From positions 1 through 64,000 of the forward strand of contig NZ_FOAN01000002.1 in assembly GCF_900109525.1 (NCBI RefSeq): DNA of 64,000 bases, read 5' to 3'. The notes under the pieces are model-generated. The model had not been told where the DNA came from. It was given only the letters and a program-made list of their open reading frames with translations, and ran no database searches. The stretch comes from Allobosea lupini (GTDB lineage Bacteria > Pseudomonadota > Alphaproteobacteria > Rhizobiales > Beijerinckiaceae). Positions 16,462 to 25,303 of this stretch are shown here, in pieces; positions within the stretch are counted from its first letter, which is position 1, and each line of letters opens with the position of its first letter. Both the position numbers and the translations under genes were made by a program.

Positions 16462-17306
16462 CTCCCACCTCCCTCGCGCTCCAGGGGGATCCAGATCTGC
16501 AGGCCGCCGAGCCCGGTGCTCGGATCGAAGGCGTCGTTGTGGAATTCTAGGACGGGGCCGTTCGCCGCATTGAGCCCGGCGGCGGGCAGCGCCTCGTTCC
16601 AGATCGCCGTGTAGGTGTCGAAGATCGTCGAGACGTGGTCGCGATGCTCGAAAACGGCATAGGTTCGGGGCTCGGTCTCCAGATAGGCCAGCGGCTTTCG
16701 CGGCGGAGCGGCCGAGCTCACCTCCGTGGCGCACATGTACTCGAAGCAGCCATCCTCATCGGGCGCGCGGCAGACGCCGATCGGTATGCCCGGAGCCTTG
16801 TCGGGGATATCGGCATAGTGGTCGCACATGAATGACTGCCATTGCGCCGGTATCCCGATCGCCGATTCATAGGAGCACGGGGCTGACAGGCCGACGAGGC
16901 GCAGCCGACCCAGCTCCCGAACAGTCGGGACCGGAGTCCTGGCGCGTCCGTTGGTCAACCGCAGCGGTGCGACGAGGTCGATCCGCTCGGTGCTGCCAGT
17001 GTTGCGAATCTCCTCCGGCGTGGTGCCGAACTGGTCACGAAAAGCGCGGGTGAAAGCCTCGTGCGAGCCATAGCCGAACTCAAGTGCGACCGAGAGGATG
17101 TCGGGCGCGCCAGCGGCAAGGCGCTTGGCGGCCTCGCTCAATCGCCGGGCCCGCAGATAGGCCATCACCGGCCAGCCGCTCGCCGTCCCGAAGGCATTGG
17201 CGAGGTGCGAGCGCGAGACGTTGCAAGCCGCCGCGATCGAGCCCAGCGTCAGTTCCCGGCTGGAATTGCGCTCCATCACCCAAAGCGCCTTGTCGGCAAG
17301 CGACAT
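16458..17306 (-). CDS. AraC-family regulator with C-terminal GyrI-like effector domain
   Basis: In this 282-residue protein the DNA-binding domain is N-terminal (residues 1-105). Two helix-turn-helix motifs are seen: LGSIAAACNVSRSHLANAFGT and LSVALEFGYGSHEAFTRAFRDQFGTTPEEIR. A GyrI-like/AraC_E_bind domain follows (about 125-280; YIGIPAQW-like core, FEHRDHVSTIFDTYTAIWNEALP, LQIWIPLE), which binds amphipathic small molecules in Rob- and SoxS-type regulators. It is the first gene of an ATGA-linked trio with the methyltransferase and EamA transporter, and probably controls them in response to a toxic compound. Confidence 0.9.
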   Translation of the reverse strand: MSLADKALWVMERNSSRELTLGSIAAACNVSRSHLANAFGTASGWPVMAYLRARRLSEAAKRLAAGAPDILSVALEFGYGSHEAFTRAFRDQFGTTPEEIRNTGSTERIDLVAPLRLTNGRARTPVPTVRELGRLRLVGLSAPCSYESAIGIPAQWQSFMCDHYADIPDKAPGIPIGVCRAPDEDGCFEYMCATEVSSAAPPRKPLAYLETEPRTYAVFEHRDHVSTIFDTYTAIWNEALPAAGLNAANGPVLEFHNDAFDPSTGLGGLQIWIPLEREGGGR

Positions 17307-17403
17307 GCCCCGGCTCCTCCCGCGAAAGTCCCGTGCATATCATCGGCTTCAGCCGGTCGCTTGATCGATCGTCCACAACCGACAGCGCTCTTTCCGGAAG
17401 CCG

Positions 17404-17431
17404 CCGCCCCGGAGCCTTAGCTCCGGGGCGG
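17404..17431 (-). terminator. GC-rich 12-bp perfect hairpin after the 26-residue ORF
   Basis: CCGCCCCGGAGC (17404-17415) and its exact complement (17420-17431) form a stem with a 4-base loop. On the minus strand it lies nine bases after the stop codon of the small gene. The U-tract is weak (GGCTTCC), so termination is plausible but not certain. Confidence 0.55.
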
Positions 17432-17439
17432 GGTCTTCT

Positions 17440-17520
17440 TCAGTGGCCGATGCCGCTCAGGGTGGCGATGGCCAGAAGCGTGTAGCCGAGCGCCAGAAGG
17501 GCGTAGCCGGCGATGATCAT
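17440..17520 (-). CDS. Putative 26-residue single-pass membrane peptide
   Basis: An ATG at 17520 opens a 26-codon frame whose product is one hydrophobic helix (residues 2-22, Leu/Ala/Ile-rich) ending GIGH. A GGAG site lies about eight bases upstream and a 12-bp hairpin follows the stop. The same frame is open a further 41 codons upstream (to 17643), but that part is not membrane-like and the ribosome site fits the inner ATG. It stands alone between the AraC regulator and the ABC exporter. Small single-helix proteins of this type often bind larger membrane proteins; no partner can be named. Confidence 0.45.
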   Translation of the reverse strand: MIIAGYALLALGYTLLAIATLSGIGH

Positions 17521-17769
17521 GGTCGGGCTCCGGGATTGGGGCCGCGCGCCTCGTATGTCGGGCGCTGCGTGCGCCTGGATTGCGGAATGGGACGGAGAAA
17601 GGAGCTGCGACGCCGTAGCGGCGTGCACGCCGGAAAGAAGCAAGCGACGACCCGAAGGCCACCTCGGCCGGGGCGCCCCGGCCTATGCTAGCGTCGTAAA
17701 TTCGATATGCGTCATTCTGGGCAGGAATCAACGACGCCGCGCAAATTTCCTTCGCGCGGCGTTAGAACC
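17521..17769. other. Intergenic region downstream of the Atm1-type exporter
   Basis: No gene or clear terminator is visible. Overlapping short frames on both strands are not protein-like. The promoter of the 26-residue ORF should lie in the left part. Confidence 0.25.
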
Positions 17770-19680
17770 TCACTGCGTCAGGCTGACCCGGACGCTCTCG
17801 CCCTCTTCCTGGGTCGCGCGCTGCAGCGTCGCCTTGGCCTCGTCCACCTGGCGCTGGCGGTTCCAAAGCGCGGCGTAGACGCCGTCGGCGGCGAGCAGGT
17901 CGCGGTGATGGCCGCGCTCGACGATCACGCCCTTGTCGAGGACGATGATCTCGTCGGCGTTGACCACGGTCGAGAGCCGGTGGGCGATCACCAGCGTGGT
18001 GCGGCCCTCGCTGACCCGGTCGAGCGCGTCCTGGATCTCCTTTTCGGTGAAGGAATCGAGCGCCGAGGTCGCCTCGTCGAGCACCAGCACCGGAGGCCCT
18101 TTCAGGATGGTGCGGGCGATGGCGACGCGCTGCTTCTCGCCGCCCGAGAGCTTGAGGCCGCGCTCGCCGACCGAGGTCTGGTAGCCTTCCGGCAGCGACT
18201 TGATGAAGCGGTCAATCTGGGCGAGGCGCGCGGCCTCCTCGATCTCGCCTTGAGTCGCTTCGGGCCGGCCATAGCGCAGATTGTATTCGATAGTGTCGTT
18301 GAACAGCACCGTGTCCTGAGGGACCATGCCGATCGCCGAGCGCAGGCTGACCTGCTGCACCGCGGCGATGTCCTGGCCGTCGATGAGGATGCGGCCGCGT
18401 TGCGGCTCGTAGAAGCGGAACAGCAGGCGCGAGATCGTCGACTTGCCGGCGCCCGAGGGGCCGACGATCGCGATGGTCTTGCCGGCGGGCACCTCGAAGG
18501 AGACCCCGCGCAGGATCGGCCGCTCCGGCACATAGGCGAAATGGACATCCTCGAAGGTGACGGTGCCGGCGTGGACGTCGAGCGCCGGAGCCCCCGGCCG
18601 ATCCTGGATCTCCGGATCGCGGCCGATCAGCGAGAACATCTGCTCGATGTCGAGCGTCGCCTGCTTGATCTCGCGGTAGACGGTGCCCATGAAATTCAGG
18701 GGTATATAGAGCTGGATCAGCATGGCGTTGATCAGCACGAAATCGCCGACCGTGTTGGTGCCGGCCTGGAAGCCGCGCACGCACATCACCATCGAGATGG
18801 TGAGGCCCGCCGCGAAGATCGCGGCCTGGCCGAAGTTCAGCCAGGCGAGCGAGGTGTAGGCCTTGATCGAGTTGCGCTCATAGCGCGCCATGGAGAGATC
18901 GTAGCGCGCCGTCTCGCGCGCCTCGGCGCCGAAATACTTCACCGTCTCGTAGTTGAGCAGCGAGTCGATCGCCTTGGCGTTGGCGTCGGTATCGGACTCG
19001 TTCATCTGGGCGCGGATGGCGATGCGCCATTCGGTGGCCTTGATGGTGTAGGCCATGTAGCCCACCACCATCACGACCAGCACGACGACATAGCGCCAGT
19101 CGAACAGCCAGAGCAGTACGGTGATGATCAGCGTGACCTCGATGATCACCGGCACGAGCTGGTTCAGGCCGAGGCGGACCATCTCCTCGATGCCGTTGCG
19201 GCCGCGCTCGAGCACCCGCGTCAGGCCGCCGGTCTTGCGCTCGAGATGGAAGCGCAGCGAGAGATGGTGGAGATGGCCGAAGGTCTGCAGCGCCAGCGTT
19301 CGCACCGCATGCATGAAGACCGGCGCGAAGATCGCGTCGCGCAGCTGCACGAAGGCGGCCGAGCCGACGCGGGCAAAACCGTAGATCACCGTCAGCGCCA
19401 GCGGTGCGCCGACGAGGAAGGGCAGCCAGTTCGACAGCGAGGTCGGGTTGTTGGCGAGCGCATCCGTCGCCCACTTGAAGGTGAAGGGCACGCCCATCAG
19501 CACGAGCCGACCGATCACCAGCAGCACGAAGGCAGCGACGACGCGCTGGCGCAGATCGGCCCGCTCCGGCGGCCAGAGATAGGGCCAGAGCGCCTGGAAC
19601 GTTGCGATGAAGCCGGAGCCGGGCTGGAGCACGGCTTGGCGCGCGAGGGGCGCCGGAACCGGCGTAGCAGGCGAGGACAT
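17770..19680 (-). CDS. ABC exporter of the Atm1/heavy-metal-tolerance type
   Basis: This is a half-transporter of 636 residues with a six-helix membrane domain first (about 30-340) and the nucleotide-binding domain after. Walker A is GPSGAGKST, the signature is LSGGEKQRVAIARTILK, Walker B is VLVLDEATSALD, and the switch His is in VIAHRLSTV. LLNYETVKYFGAEARE in the cytoplasmic loop and LSGGEKQRVAIARTILK are characteristic of the Atm1/HMT1/ABCB7 branch. That branch exports glutathione-linked persulfides, Fe-S precursors or metal conjugates. The start at 19680 has GGAAG seven bases upstream. A link to gor elsewhere in the window is only suggestive. Confidence 0.88.
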   Translation of the reverse strand: MSSPATPVPAPLARQAVLQPGSGFIATFQALWPYLWPPERADLRQRVVAAFVLLVIGRLVLMGVPFTFKWATDALANNPTSLSNWLPFLVGAPLALTVIYGFARVGSAAFVQLRDAIFAPVFMHAVRTLALQTFGHLHHLSLRFHLERKTGGLTRVLERGRNGIEEMVRLGLNQLVPVIIEVTLIITVLLWLFDWRYVVVLVVMVVGYMAYTIKATEWRIAIRAQMNESDTDANAKAIDSLLNYETVKYFGAEARETARYDLSMARYERNSIKAYTSLAWLNFGQAAIFAAGLTISMVMCVRGFQAGTNTVGDFVLINAMLIQLYIPLNFMGTVYREIKQATLDIEQMFSLIGRDPEIQDRPGAPALDVHAGTVTFEDVHFAYVPERPILRGVSFEVPAGKTIAIVGPSGAGKSTISRLLFRFYEPQRGRILIDGQDIAAVQQVSLRSAIGMVPQDTVLFNDTIEYNLRYGRPEATQGEIEEAARLAQIDRFIKSLPEGYQTSVGERGLKLSGGEKQRVAIARTILKGPPVLVLDEATSALDSFTEKEIQDALDRVSEGRTTLVIAHRLSTVVNADEIIVLDKGVIVERGHHRDLLAADGVYAALWNRQRQVDEAKATLQRATQEEGESVRVSLTQ

Positions 19681-19783
19681 TGAAATGCTTCCAAATGGAA
19701 CCGCCGATATAGGCGGATTCTCCGGGGAATGCAGGGGGCGGGAGATGAAATTACCGAAGTCGCTTTTGCGATGATGCTGTCGC

Positions 19784-19811
19784 CCCGGATCTCCGCTTCG
19801 CTGCGTCCGGG
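19784..19811. repeat. Short dispersed palindromic repeat (CCCGGA...TCCGGG)
   Basis: CCCGGA (19784-19789) and TCCGGG (19806-19811) flank TCTCCGCTTCGCTGCG. This is the half-unit of a dispersed repeat common in Hyphomicrobiales intergenic DNA. It lies between the kinase gene and the ABC exporter. Confidence 0.55.
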
Positions 19812-19838
19812 ACGACCAGCGCTTGATCTTGAAGCCGA

Positions 19839-20468
19839 TCAGCGTGTGGCGAAGCCATTCTTCCAGATGATATCGGCTGAGCGACTGCCTTCGACAACCA
19901 GCCGCGCATTGGGCAGGTCGTTGCCCTCGACCCAGGCGCGCGCGGCTTCCTCGCTGCGACCGAGATCGGTCCAGCGCGCGAGCAGACGGCGCTCTAGTTC
20001 GGCGATCGGCACGTCGATGAAGATGGTCAGCTCGAAGAGCGGCGCGAGCTCCGACCATGGCGCTCGGTCGACCAGAAGGTAGTTGCCCTCGACCAGTACG
20101 AAACGCGCATCGGCCGGAATGATGGCCGCGCCAGCGCGGGCAAGATCGGCCTGGCGATCGAAGACCGGCACCGCCACATCCCCCTCGCCCGAGCGAATGC
20201 GCCGGAGCGTCGCCGCAAGCCCGGCGCAGTCGAAGGTTTCAGGCGCGCCCTTGCGCTGGCGCAATCCCATCGCGTCGAGCACGGCATTGTCGAAATGAAA
20301 GCCGTCCATCGGCACCAGCGCCGCTTCGCCGGCTGGCAGCGCTGCGAGCAGACGCTCGCTCAACGTCGACTTGCCAGCCCCCGGAGCACCGGCGAGCCCA
20401 ACGACGACGCGGCGCCGGTCACCGGCCCGCTCGACGATCCTGGCAGCGACATCTTCGGCAGTTTGCAT
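19839..20468 (-). CDS. P-loop nucleoside/sugar/pantothenate-type kinase
   Basis: The 209-residue protein resembles the PRK/UdK/pantothenate-kinase-like family. It has Walker A GAPGAGKSTLSERLL (about residues 27-41), the substrate region PMDGFHFDNAVLDAMGLRQRKGAPETFD, PVFDRQ, and VEGNYLLVDRAPW as the Walker B-like strand. Relatives include bacterial fructose kinase FrcK and eukaryotic-type uridine kinase homologues; the substrate is not decided by the sequence. I chose the start at 20468 (MQTAEDV); an upstream extension to 20558 looks unstructured. It stands alone between intergenic repeats. Confidence 0.8.
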   Translation of the reverse strand: MQTAEDVAARIVERAGDRRRVVVGLAGAPGAGKSTLSERLLAALPAGEAALVPMDGFHFDNAVLDAMGLRQRKGAPETFDCAGLAATLRRIRSGEGDVAVPVFDRQADLARAGAAIIPADARFVLVEGNYLLVDRAPWSELAPLFELTIFIDVPIAELERRLLARWTDLGRSEEAARAWVEGNDLPNARLVVEGSRSADIIWKNGFATR

Positions 20469-20639
20469 GGTCACAAGCCCGGAATCTCCGCTCCCCCGCC
20501 GCAGGATCGGCGACGTCCGCGCCGTCTGCAACCGGACGCCGGCGCCATGAACAGGCACCGATCAGGCCTTGTTCTCGTCGCAACTGCGATGTCAGACTGG
20601 CCTAAAGCCTTTAAGGGCTGAAGCCTGGAGAAGACGCCC

Positions 20640-20972
20640 ATGATGCTTCGACGCATTCTTCCCGCCGCTTGCGCATTCGCGCTGCTGCCGATCGTGCCGG
20701 CGCTGGCGCAATCGCGCCCGCCGGCACAGATCAAGATCACCAATGCCCGTACCGTGCCGCTCGAGTCGCTGGAGATCACCACCACGGGTGAGCAGGCCCG
20801 GCTCGTCGGCAAGCTCGCCAAGCCGCTGGCTCCCGGCAAGAGCGCCATGGTCAAGCTCAACAAGCCGGCCGGCTGCAGCTACTATCTGCTCGGCAAGTTC
20901 AGCGACGAGAGCGAGAGCGACAATGACGGCATCGACCTCTGCAAGGAGAAGTCGCTGCGCCTGACGGAGTGA
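20640..20972 (+). CDS. Small periplasmic hypothetical protein
   Basis: The 110-residue precursor has a signal peptide ending PALAQ (about residue 24). The mature part is a short beta-rich protein (IKITNARTVPLESLEITTTGE...GKSAMVKLNKPAGCSYYLLGKFSDES) with two Cys that could form a disulfide, and a DNDGIDLC segment. It is reminiscent of small immunoglobulin-like or Tat-exported accessory proteins of unknown function. Two adjacent ATGs (20640, 20643) are possible starts; GGAG lies about ten bases upstream. It is followed by a palindromic repeat. Confidence 0.7.
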   Translation: MMLRRILPAACAFALLPIVPALAQSRPPAQIKITNARTVPLESLEITTTGEQARLVGKLAKPLAPGKSAMVKLNKPAGCSYYLLGKFSDESESDNDGIDLCKEKSLRLTE

Positions 20973-20976
20973 CCCT

Positions 20977-21113
20977 TCACCTTCTCCCTCGGGGGAGAAG
21001 GTGGCAGCGCGAAGCGCTGACGGATGAGGGAAGGAAAGGGCCGGTCGACAACCGGCTCACCCAGTCGAACCGCCCTCATCCCCTGCCGGACCTTCTCCCC
21101 CGGGGGCAGAAGG
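20977..21113. repeat. Inverted-repeat element of the CTTCTCCC/GGGAGAAG family
   Basis: The left arm (about 20977-21033: CCTTCTCCCTCGGGGGAGAAGG, then a GATGAGGG block) and right arm (about 21072-21113: CCTCATCCCC, then CCTTCTCCCCCGGGGGCAGAAGG) are imperfect inverted copies, each holding its own small hairpin. The element separates the small exported protein gene from the 3' end of cimA and may act as a bidirectional terminator. Confidence 0.7.
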
Positions 21114-21120
21114 AGGCTGA

Positions 21121-22776
21121 CTACGCCGTCGCGCCTTCGCGCATCAGCTTGTAAGTGATCGAATCGACCAGTGCCTGGAACGAGGCATCGATGATGTTGG
21201 CGCTGACGCCGACCGTGGTCCAGCGCTCGCCGGTCTCGTCGGCGGATTCGATCAGGACGCGGGTGACAGCGTCGGTGCCGCCCTGAAAGACGCGGACCTT
21301 GTAGTCGACCAGCCTCAGGCCACCGATCAGCGACTGGTAGCGGCCGAGATCCTTGCGCAAGGCGAGGTCGAGCGCGTTGACCGGGCCGAGCGCGCTTTCG
21401 GCGACCGAGATCAGCGATTCCTCGCCGACCTTCACCTTGACGATCGCCTCCGAGAAGGTGACGAGCTCGCCCAGCGCGTTGTAGCGGCGCTCGACATTGG
21501 CGGTGAAGCGCTCGATCTCGAAATAATCAGGCAATTCGCCGAGGATGCGCTTGGCAAGCAGGTAGAACGAGGCGTCGGCGCCCTCGAAGGCATAACCCTG
21601 TGCCTCCTTCTCCTTCAGCTCCTCCAGCACGCGCGACAGGCGCGGATCGTCGCGGCCGATGGTGACGCCGATGCGCTCCAGCTCGGCGACGAGGTTCGAC
21701 TTGCCGCCCTGGTCGGAAACCAGGACTTTCCGGACATTGCCGACCAGATCGGGCGCGACATGCTCGTAGGTGCGCGGGTCCTTCAACACGGCCGAGGCGT
21801 GGATGCCGGCCTTGGTGGCGAAGGCCGAGGCGCCGACGAAGGGGGCATGGCGGTTGGGCGCGCGGTTCAGCATCTCGTCGAGGGCGCGCGAGACATGGGT
21901 GAGCTCGCCGAGCTCGGCCTCGCCGACACCGAGCGCGAAGCGGCGGTTGTAGCGCTCCTTTAGCTTCAGCGCGCCGATCAGCGTGACGAGATTGGCGTTG
22001 CCGCAGCGCTCGCCGAGCCCGTTCAGTGTGCCCTGGATCTGGCGAACGCCGGCCTCGACCGCAGCGAGCGAGTTGGCGACGGCGCAGCCGCAATCGTCAT
22101 GGGCGTGGATGCCGAGATGATCGCCTGGAACAACCTTCGCGACCTCGGCGACGATCCGTCCGACCTCGTCCGGCAGCGTGCCGCCATTGGTGTCGCAGAG
22201 CACGACCCAGCGCGCGCCGGCCTCATAGGCCGTGCGGGCGCAGGCGAGCGCATAGTCGGGATTGGCCTTGTAGCCGTCGAAGAAGTGCTCGCAATCGAGC
22301 ATCACCTCGCGGCCGGCCGCCCTCGCGGTGGCGACGCTGTCGCGGATGCCGTCGAGATTGTCCTCCAAGGAGATCTCGAGCGCGACATGGACGTGATAGT
22401 CCCAGCTCTTGGCGACGAAGACGATCGCGTCGGCCTTGGCCTCTAGCAGCGCGGCGATGCCGGGATCGTTGGAGGCCGAGCGCCCTGCCCGCTTGGTCAT
22501 GCCGAAGGCGGCAAATTTCGCGTGCTTCGTCGGCTTGTTCGCGAAGAAGGCCGTGTCGAGCGGGTTGGCGCCGGGGTAACCACCCTCGACATAGTCGATG
22601 CCGAGCTTGTCGAGCATCGCCGCGACGGCGCGCTTGTCGTCGAGCGAGAAGTCGACGCCCGTGGTCTGGGCGCCGTCGCGCAGCGTCGTGTCGAAAAGGT
22701 GGATGCGGGCGAGCGTCGCCTCGCCAGCCTTGCGCGGCGCGGCTTCGGCTACTGGAGCGGGGGCTGCGGCGCTCAT
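21121..22776 (-). CDS. cimA: Citramalate synthase
   Basis: CimA condenses pyruvate and acetyl-CoA to (R)-citramalate, a threonine-independent entry to isoleucine. The 551-residue length fits the family. The HMGL-like TIM barrel begins FDTTLRDGAQTTGVDFS (residues 28-44); HAHDDCGCAVANS is the metal-binding HxH region, and GLGERCGNANL follows. The C-terminal LeuA dimer/allosteric domain (about 400-535) contains KVRVFQGGTDAVTRVLIES and is typical of end-product-controlled members. The start overlaps the stop of a 39-residue gene by ATGA, at the end of an overlapping run from cysS. Confidence 0.93.
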   Translation of the reverse strand: MSAAAPAPVAEAAPRKAGEATLARIHLFDTTLRDGAQTTGVDFSLDDKRAVAAMLDKLGIDYVEGGYPGANPLDTAFFANKPTKHAKFAAFGMTKRAGRSASNDPGIAALLEAKADAIVFVAKSWDYHVHVALEISLEDNLDGIRDSVATARAAGREVMLDCEHFFDGYKANPDYALACARTAYEAGARWVVLCDTNGGTLPDEVGRIVAEVAKVVPGDHLGIHAHDDCGCAVANSLAAVEAGVRQIQGTLNGLGERCGNANLVTLIGALKLKERYNRRFALGVGEAELGELTHVSRALDEMLNRAPNRHAPFVGASAFATKAGIHASAVLKDPRTYEHVAPDLVGNVRKVLVSDQGGKSNLVAELERIGVTIGRDDPRLSRVLEELKEKEAQGYAFEGADASFYLLAKRILGELPDYFEIERFTANVERRYNALGELVTFSEAIVKVKVGEESLISVAESALGPVNALDLALRKDLGRYQSLIGGLRLVDYKVRVFQGGTDAVTRVLIESADETGERWTTVGVSANIIDASFQALVDSITYKLMREGATA

Positions 22777-22892
22777 CGCCTCACCCGCAACCGGTAACGC
22801 AACACCTTCGGCATCACCATGGCGAGCATGACGAGCTTCATCGCGATCGAGAGCGAACCACGCTTGCGGATCTTCGGAGCCTCGGTGGTCAT
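22773..22892 (-). CDS. 39-residue basic protein embedded in the cysS-cimA unit
   Basis: ATG at 22892 to TGA at 22773-22775. The product starts MTTEAPKIRKRGSL, has a Met/Leu/Val-rich middle (residues about 15-28) and a strongly basic end (RYRLRVRR). Its ATG overlaps the TGA of the upstream PIN-like gene (ATGA) and its TGA overlaps the cimA ATG (ATGA), so it fills the gap exactly and should be translated by coupling. The composition suggests an amphipathic, possibly membrane- or RNA-associated peptide. No family is recognised. The exact double overlap is strong evidence for a real gene. Confidence 0.65.
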   Translation of the reverse strand: MTTEAPKIRKRGSLSIAMKLVMLAMVMPKVLRYRLRVRR

Positions 22893-23509
22893 TGTTCTTG
22901 GTCTTCTTTCAAAACAGCCGGCAGGGGTCGCAGGTCGACAGGCGTATCGGGGTCGATCTCGCCGATCATCGCCGGCTTGAGATCATAGATGCCGGCAATG
23001 GCTTCGAGCGCGGCCGGGGCATCGAGATGGACGCCCCATAACGCCATGGTCCGTGCAAAGGCGCGGGTCGTCATCAAGGTGACCGGGTAGTCGACTTCAA
23101 GGAACAGGTTCGGGACCTTGCGATCCTCGTAGAGCACGATCGCCGAGGAGGTTTCGTCGGGCCGCCAGAAGTCGACGAATTCGCGCAGCGCAAGCTCGCC
23201 GGAATTGCGCAGGCTCGCCTTTAGACGTGCCTCCTCCTCGAGCGAGCGCTCGCGCGCCCTGAGCGAACGGATGCCTTCGCCGATCACGGTCGGCACGCGC
23301 AGGAGTGCCATGCCTTCGCTCTCGATCCAGTTGCGGATCTCGATCGCGAAGGGTTTGGTCTCATCGCCGACCAGCTCGTCCTCGACACGATCGACCAGCA
23401 CGATGCGGCGGTTCAGCCGCGGCAGCATGGCGAGCAGCCCAGCCGCAGCCAGACGCAGGACCGGCCCCGCATCGGCAATGATGATCGGCTCACGTGAGGC
23501 GGGAGTCAT
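22889..23509 (-). CDS. PIN-like domain protein, coupled to cysS
   Basis: The 206-residue protein has a PIN-like layout. The first strand with Asp is IIIADAGPVLRLAAAGLL, VDRVEDELVGD holds further acidic residues, DETSSAIVLYED is mid-domain and LMTTRAFARTMALWGV is the late strand-helix. Acidic residues at these places would coordinate metal in PIN ribonucleases; a long helix (REVS-LRARERSLEEEARLK region) separates the halves. No antitoxin-type partner adjoins it. It overlaps cysS: ATG (23507-23509) shares one base with the cysS TGA; a GTG three bases upstream is an alternative. The domain call is by pattern only. Confidence 0.6.
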   Translation of the reverse strand: MTPASREPIIIADAGPVLRLAAAGLLAMLPRLNRRIVLVDRVEDELVGDETKPFAIEIRNWIESEGMALLRVPTVIGEGIRSLRARERSLEEEARLKASLRNSGELALREFVDFWRPDETSSAIVLYEDRKVPNLFLEVDYPVTLMTTRAFARTMALWGVHLDAPAALEAIAGIYDLKPAMIGEIDPDTPVDLRPLPAVLKEDQEQ

Positions 23510-24978
23510 CACCGCTTCACCTCCCAGCTGGTCGTCAACTCGCCGGTCGCCGGGTCCTTGCCGTCCATGAGCACGATGCCCATCGCCACAAGCTCGTCGC
23601 GAAGGCGATCGGATTCGGCGAAGTTCTTCGCCTTGCGGGCAGCGAGGCGGGCGGCGATCAAGGCCTCGACCTTCGTGCGCAAGGCATCATCGATCGCGGC
23701 CACGGGCAGCTCCGGCAAGCCGATGCCGAGCAGCGCGAGGCTCGCTTTCAGGCTGGCGTGATCACCGGCCTTGCGCAGGGCATGCAGTTCGGCGAGCACC
23801 TGCGAGGTGTTGAGATCATCCGCCAGCGCTTCGATCACGCCGGCAGGAACCTGCCCTGCTTCAGCGTCTCCTGCAGCCACGGCCCAGTCGGCCAGCGTCC
23901 TTTCCGCCTCCTCCAGCGCCTTCACCGTCCAGTCGATCGGCTGGCGGTAATGGGTCTTGAGCATGGCGAGACGCAGCACCTCGCCGGGCCATGTCCGCCC
24001 GCCGAAGCTCTCGGTCGCCAGCAGCTCGTTGATGGTGACGAAGTTGCCGAGCGACTTCGACATCTTCTCGCCTTCGACCTGCAGGAAGCCGTTGTGCATC
24101 CAGTAGTTTGCCATGCGCGCAGCACCGCCGGCCGCACCGAAAGCGCAGCAGCTCTGGGCGAGCTCGTTCTCGTGATGCGGGAAGACGAGATCGATCCCGC
24201 CGCCATGGATGTCGAAGACGTTCCGGGCGGGATCGTCGCATTGCAGGCCGCCGCCGAACGGCTCGAGCAGCGCCTTCATCGACATGGCCGAGCACTCGAT
24301 GTGCCAGCCGGGGCGGCCGGGTGTGGCGATGCCGGCCGGCGATGGCCAGCCCGGATCAATGCCGGCGCGGCTGGGCTTCCACAGCACGAAATCCATCGGA
24401 TCCCTTTTGTAGGGAGCGACATCCACTCGTGCTCCAGCCACCATCTCGTCGAGCGAGCGGCGGGCGAGCGAGCCGTAGCGCGGCGCGTCCTTCAGCCCGG
24501 CGACGGCCGGGACATGGAAGAGCACATGCTCCTCGGCGACATAGGCGACACCGCGGGCGATCAGGCGCTCGATGATCGCCTTCATCTCCTCAATATGGCC
24601 GGTGGCGCGCGGCTCGTCGTCGGGGCGCAGGTTGCCGAGCGCATCGACATCGGCGTGAAACTGCGCCGTCGTCGTCTGCGTGACCTTCGCGATCGCCTCG
24701 TTCAGCGGCAGGTCGGGAAAATCGCGCGCGGCGCGGGCGTTGATCTTGTCATCGACGTCGGTGAGGTTGCGCGCATAGCGGACATGACCCTCGCCATAGA
24801 CGTGCCGCAGCAGCCGGTAGAGCACGTCGAAGACGATGACCGGCCGGGCATTGCCGATATGAGCATAGTCATAGACCGTCGGGCCGCAGACATACATGCG
24901 CACGTTCTGGGGATCGACGGGGGTAAAGACCTCCTTCGTCCGCGTGAGCGTGTTGTAGAGCCTGAGGGGCGGCTGCAT
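23509..24978 (-). CDS. cysS: Cysteinyl-tRNA synthetase
   Basis: This class I ligase charges tRNA-Cys. The 489-residue product carries the zinc/Cys-binding start [16 protein letters not shown] with the HIGH-type [19 protein letters not shown] and [15 protein letters not shown], and the KMSKS loop [10 protein letters not shown]. The length and order of motifs are standard. I chose the start at 24978 (MQPPLRLYN), with AGGA ten bases upstream; ten further upstream codons are open. It heads a run of four genes joined by one- to four-base overlaps that ends in cimA. Confidence 0.96.
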   Translation of the reverse strand: MQPPLRLYNTLTRTKEVFTPVDPQNVRMYVCGPTVYDYAHIGNARPVIVFDVLYRLLRHVYGEGHVRYARNLTDVDDKINARAARDFPDLPLNEAIAKVTQTTTAQFHADVDALGNLRPDDEPRATGHIEEMKAIIERLIARGVAYVAEEHVLFHVPAVAGLKDAPRYGSLARRSLDEMVAGARVDVAPYKRDPMDFVLWKPSRAGIDPGWPSPAGIATPGRPGWHIECSAMSMKALLEPFGGGLQCDDPARNVFDIHGGGIDLVFPHHENELAQSCCAFGAAGGAARMANYWMHNGFLQVEGEKMSKSLGNFVTINELLATESFGGRTWPGEVLRLAMLKTHYRQPIDWTVKALEEAERTLADWAVAAGDAEAGQVPAGVIEALADDLNTSQVLAELHALRKAGDHASLKASLALLGIGLPELPVAAIDDALRTKVEALIAARLAARKAKNFAESDRLRDELVAMGIVLMDGKDPATGELTTSWEVKR

Positions 24979-25008
24979 CGAAGTGGTATCCTGACGAGAA
25001 GGCGACAA

Positions 25009-25303
25009 AAACGGCTTATCCTGGCCGCTGGCCGGGGCGCTGTCTGTCTTTTCGTGGGGACGAGGACGTGAGCAGCCGGCCAGCGAAAGCTAGCGGCAAA
25101 TAATGCAGGTAATGGCGAGGGCTCGCGTCATCCTGCCGTGATGCCTGTCATGTACGCTTACGTCAAGTGGCAGCTTGGCAACGCCTGCGCGCCATCGCCC
25201 TGCCCTCCCGCGATTCCTGCCCTCATCGCCGCAATGCCGCCACAAGCGGAAGACGGTTTGCGCGCAACCAAGATTGCCGAGGTTCACGCAGTCTTAACCA
25301 TTT
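25009..25303. other. Divergent intergenic region of cysS and a stress-type small gene
   Basis: No gene is supported. An open plus frame from 25138 joins the next gene's frame, but its composition up to 25359 is not protein-like. TTAACC occurs at about 25294, just upstream of an EcfG-like promoter. Confidence 0.3.

Noticed and set aside
17707..19683. 658-residue plus frame opposite the Atm1-type exporter
   Set aside because: Antisense shadow: Gly/Arg/Asp-rich with no domain, caused by codon bias of the real gene.
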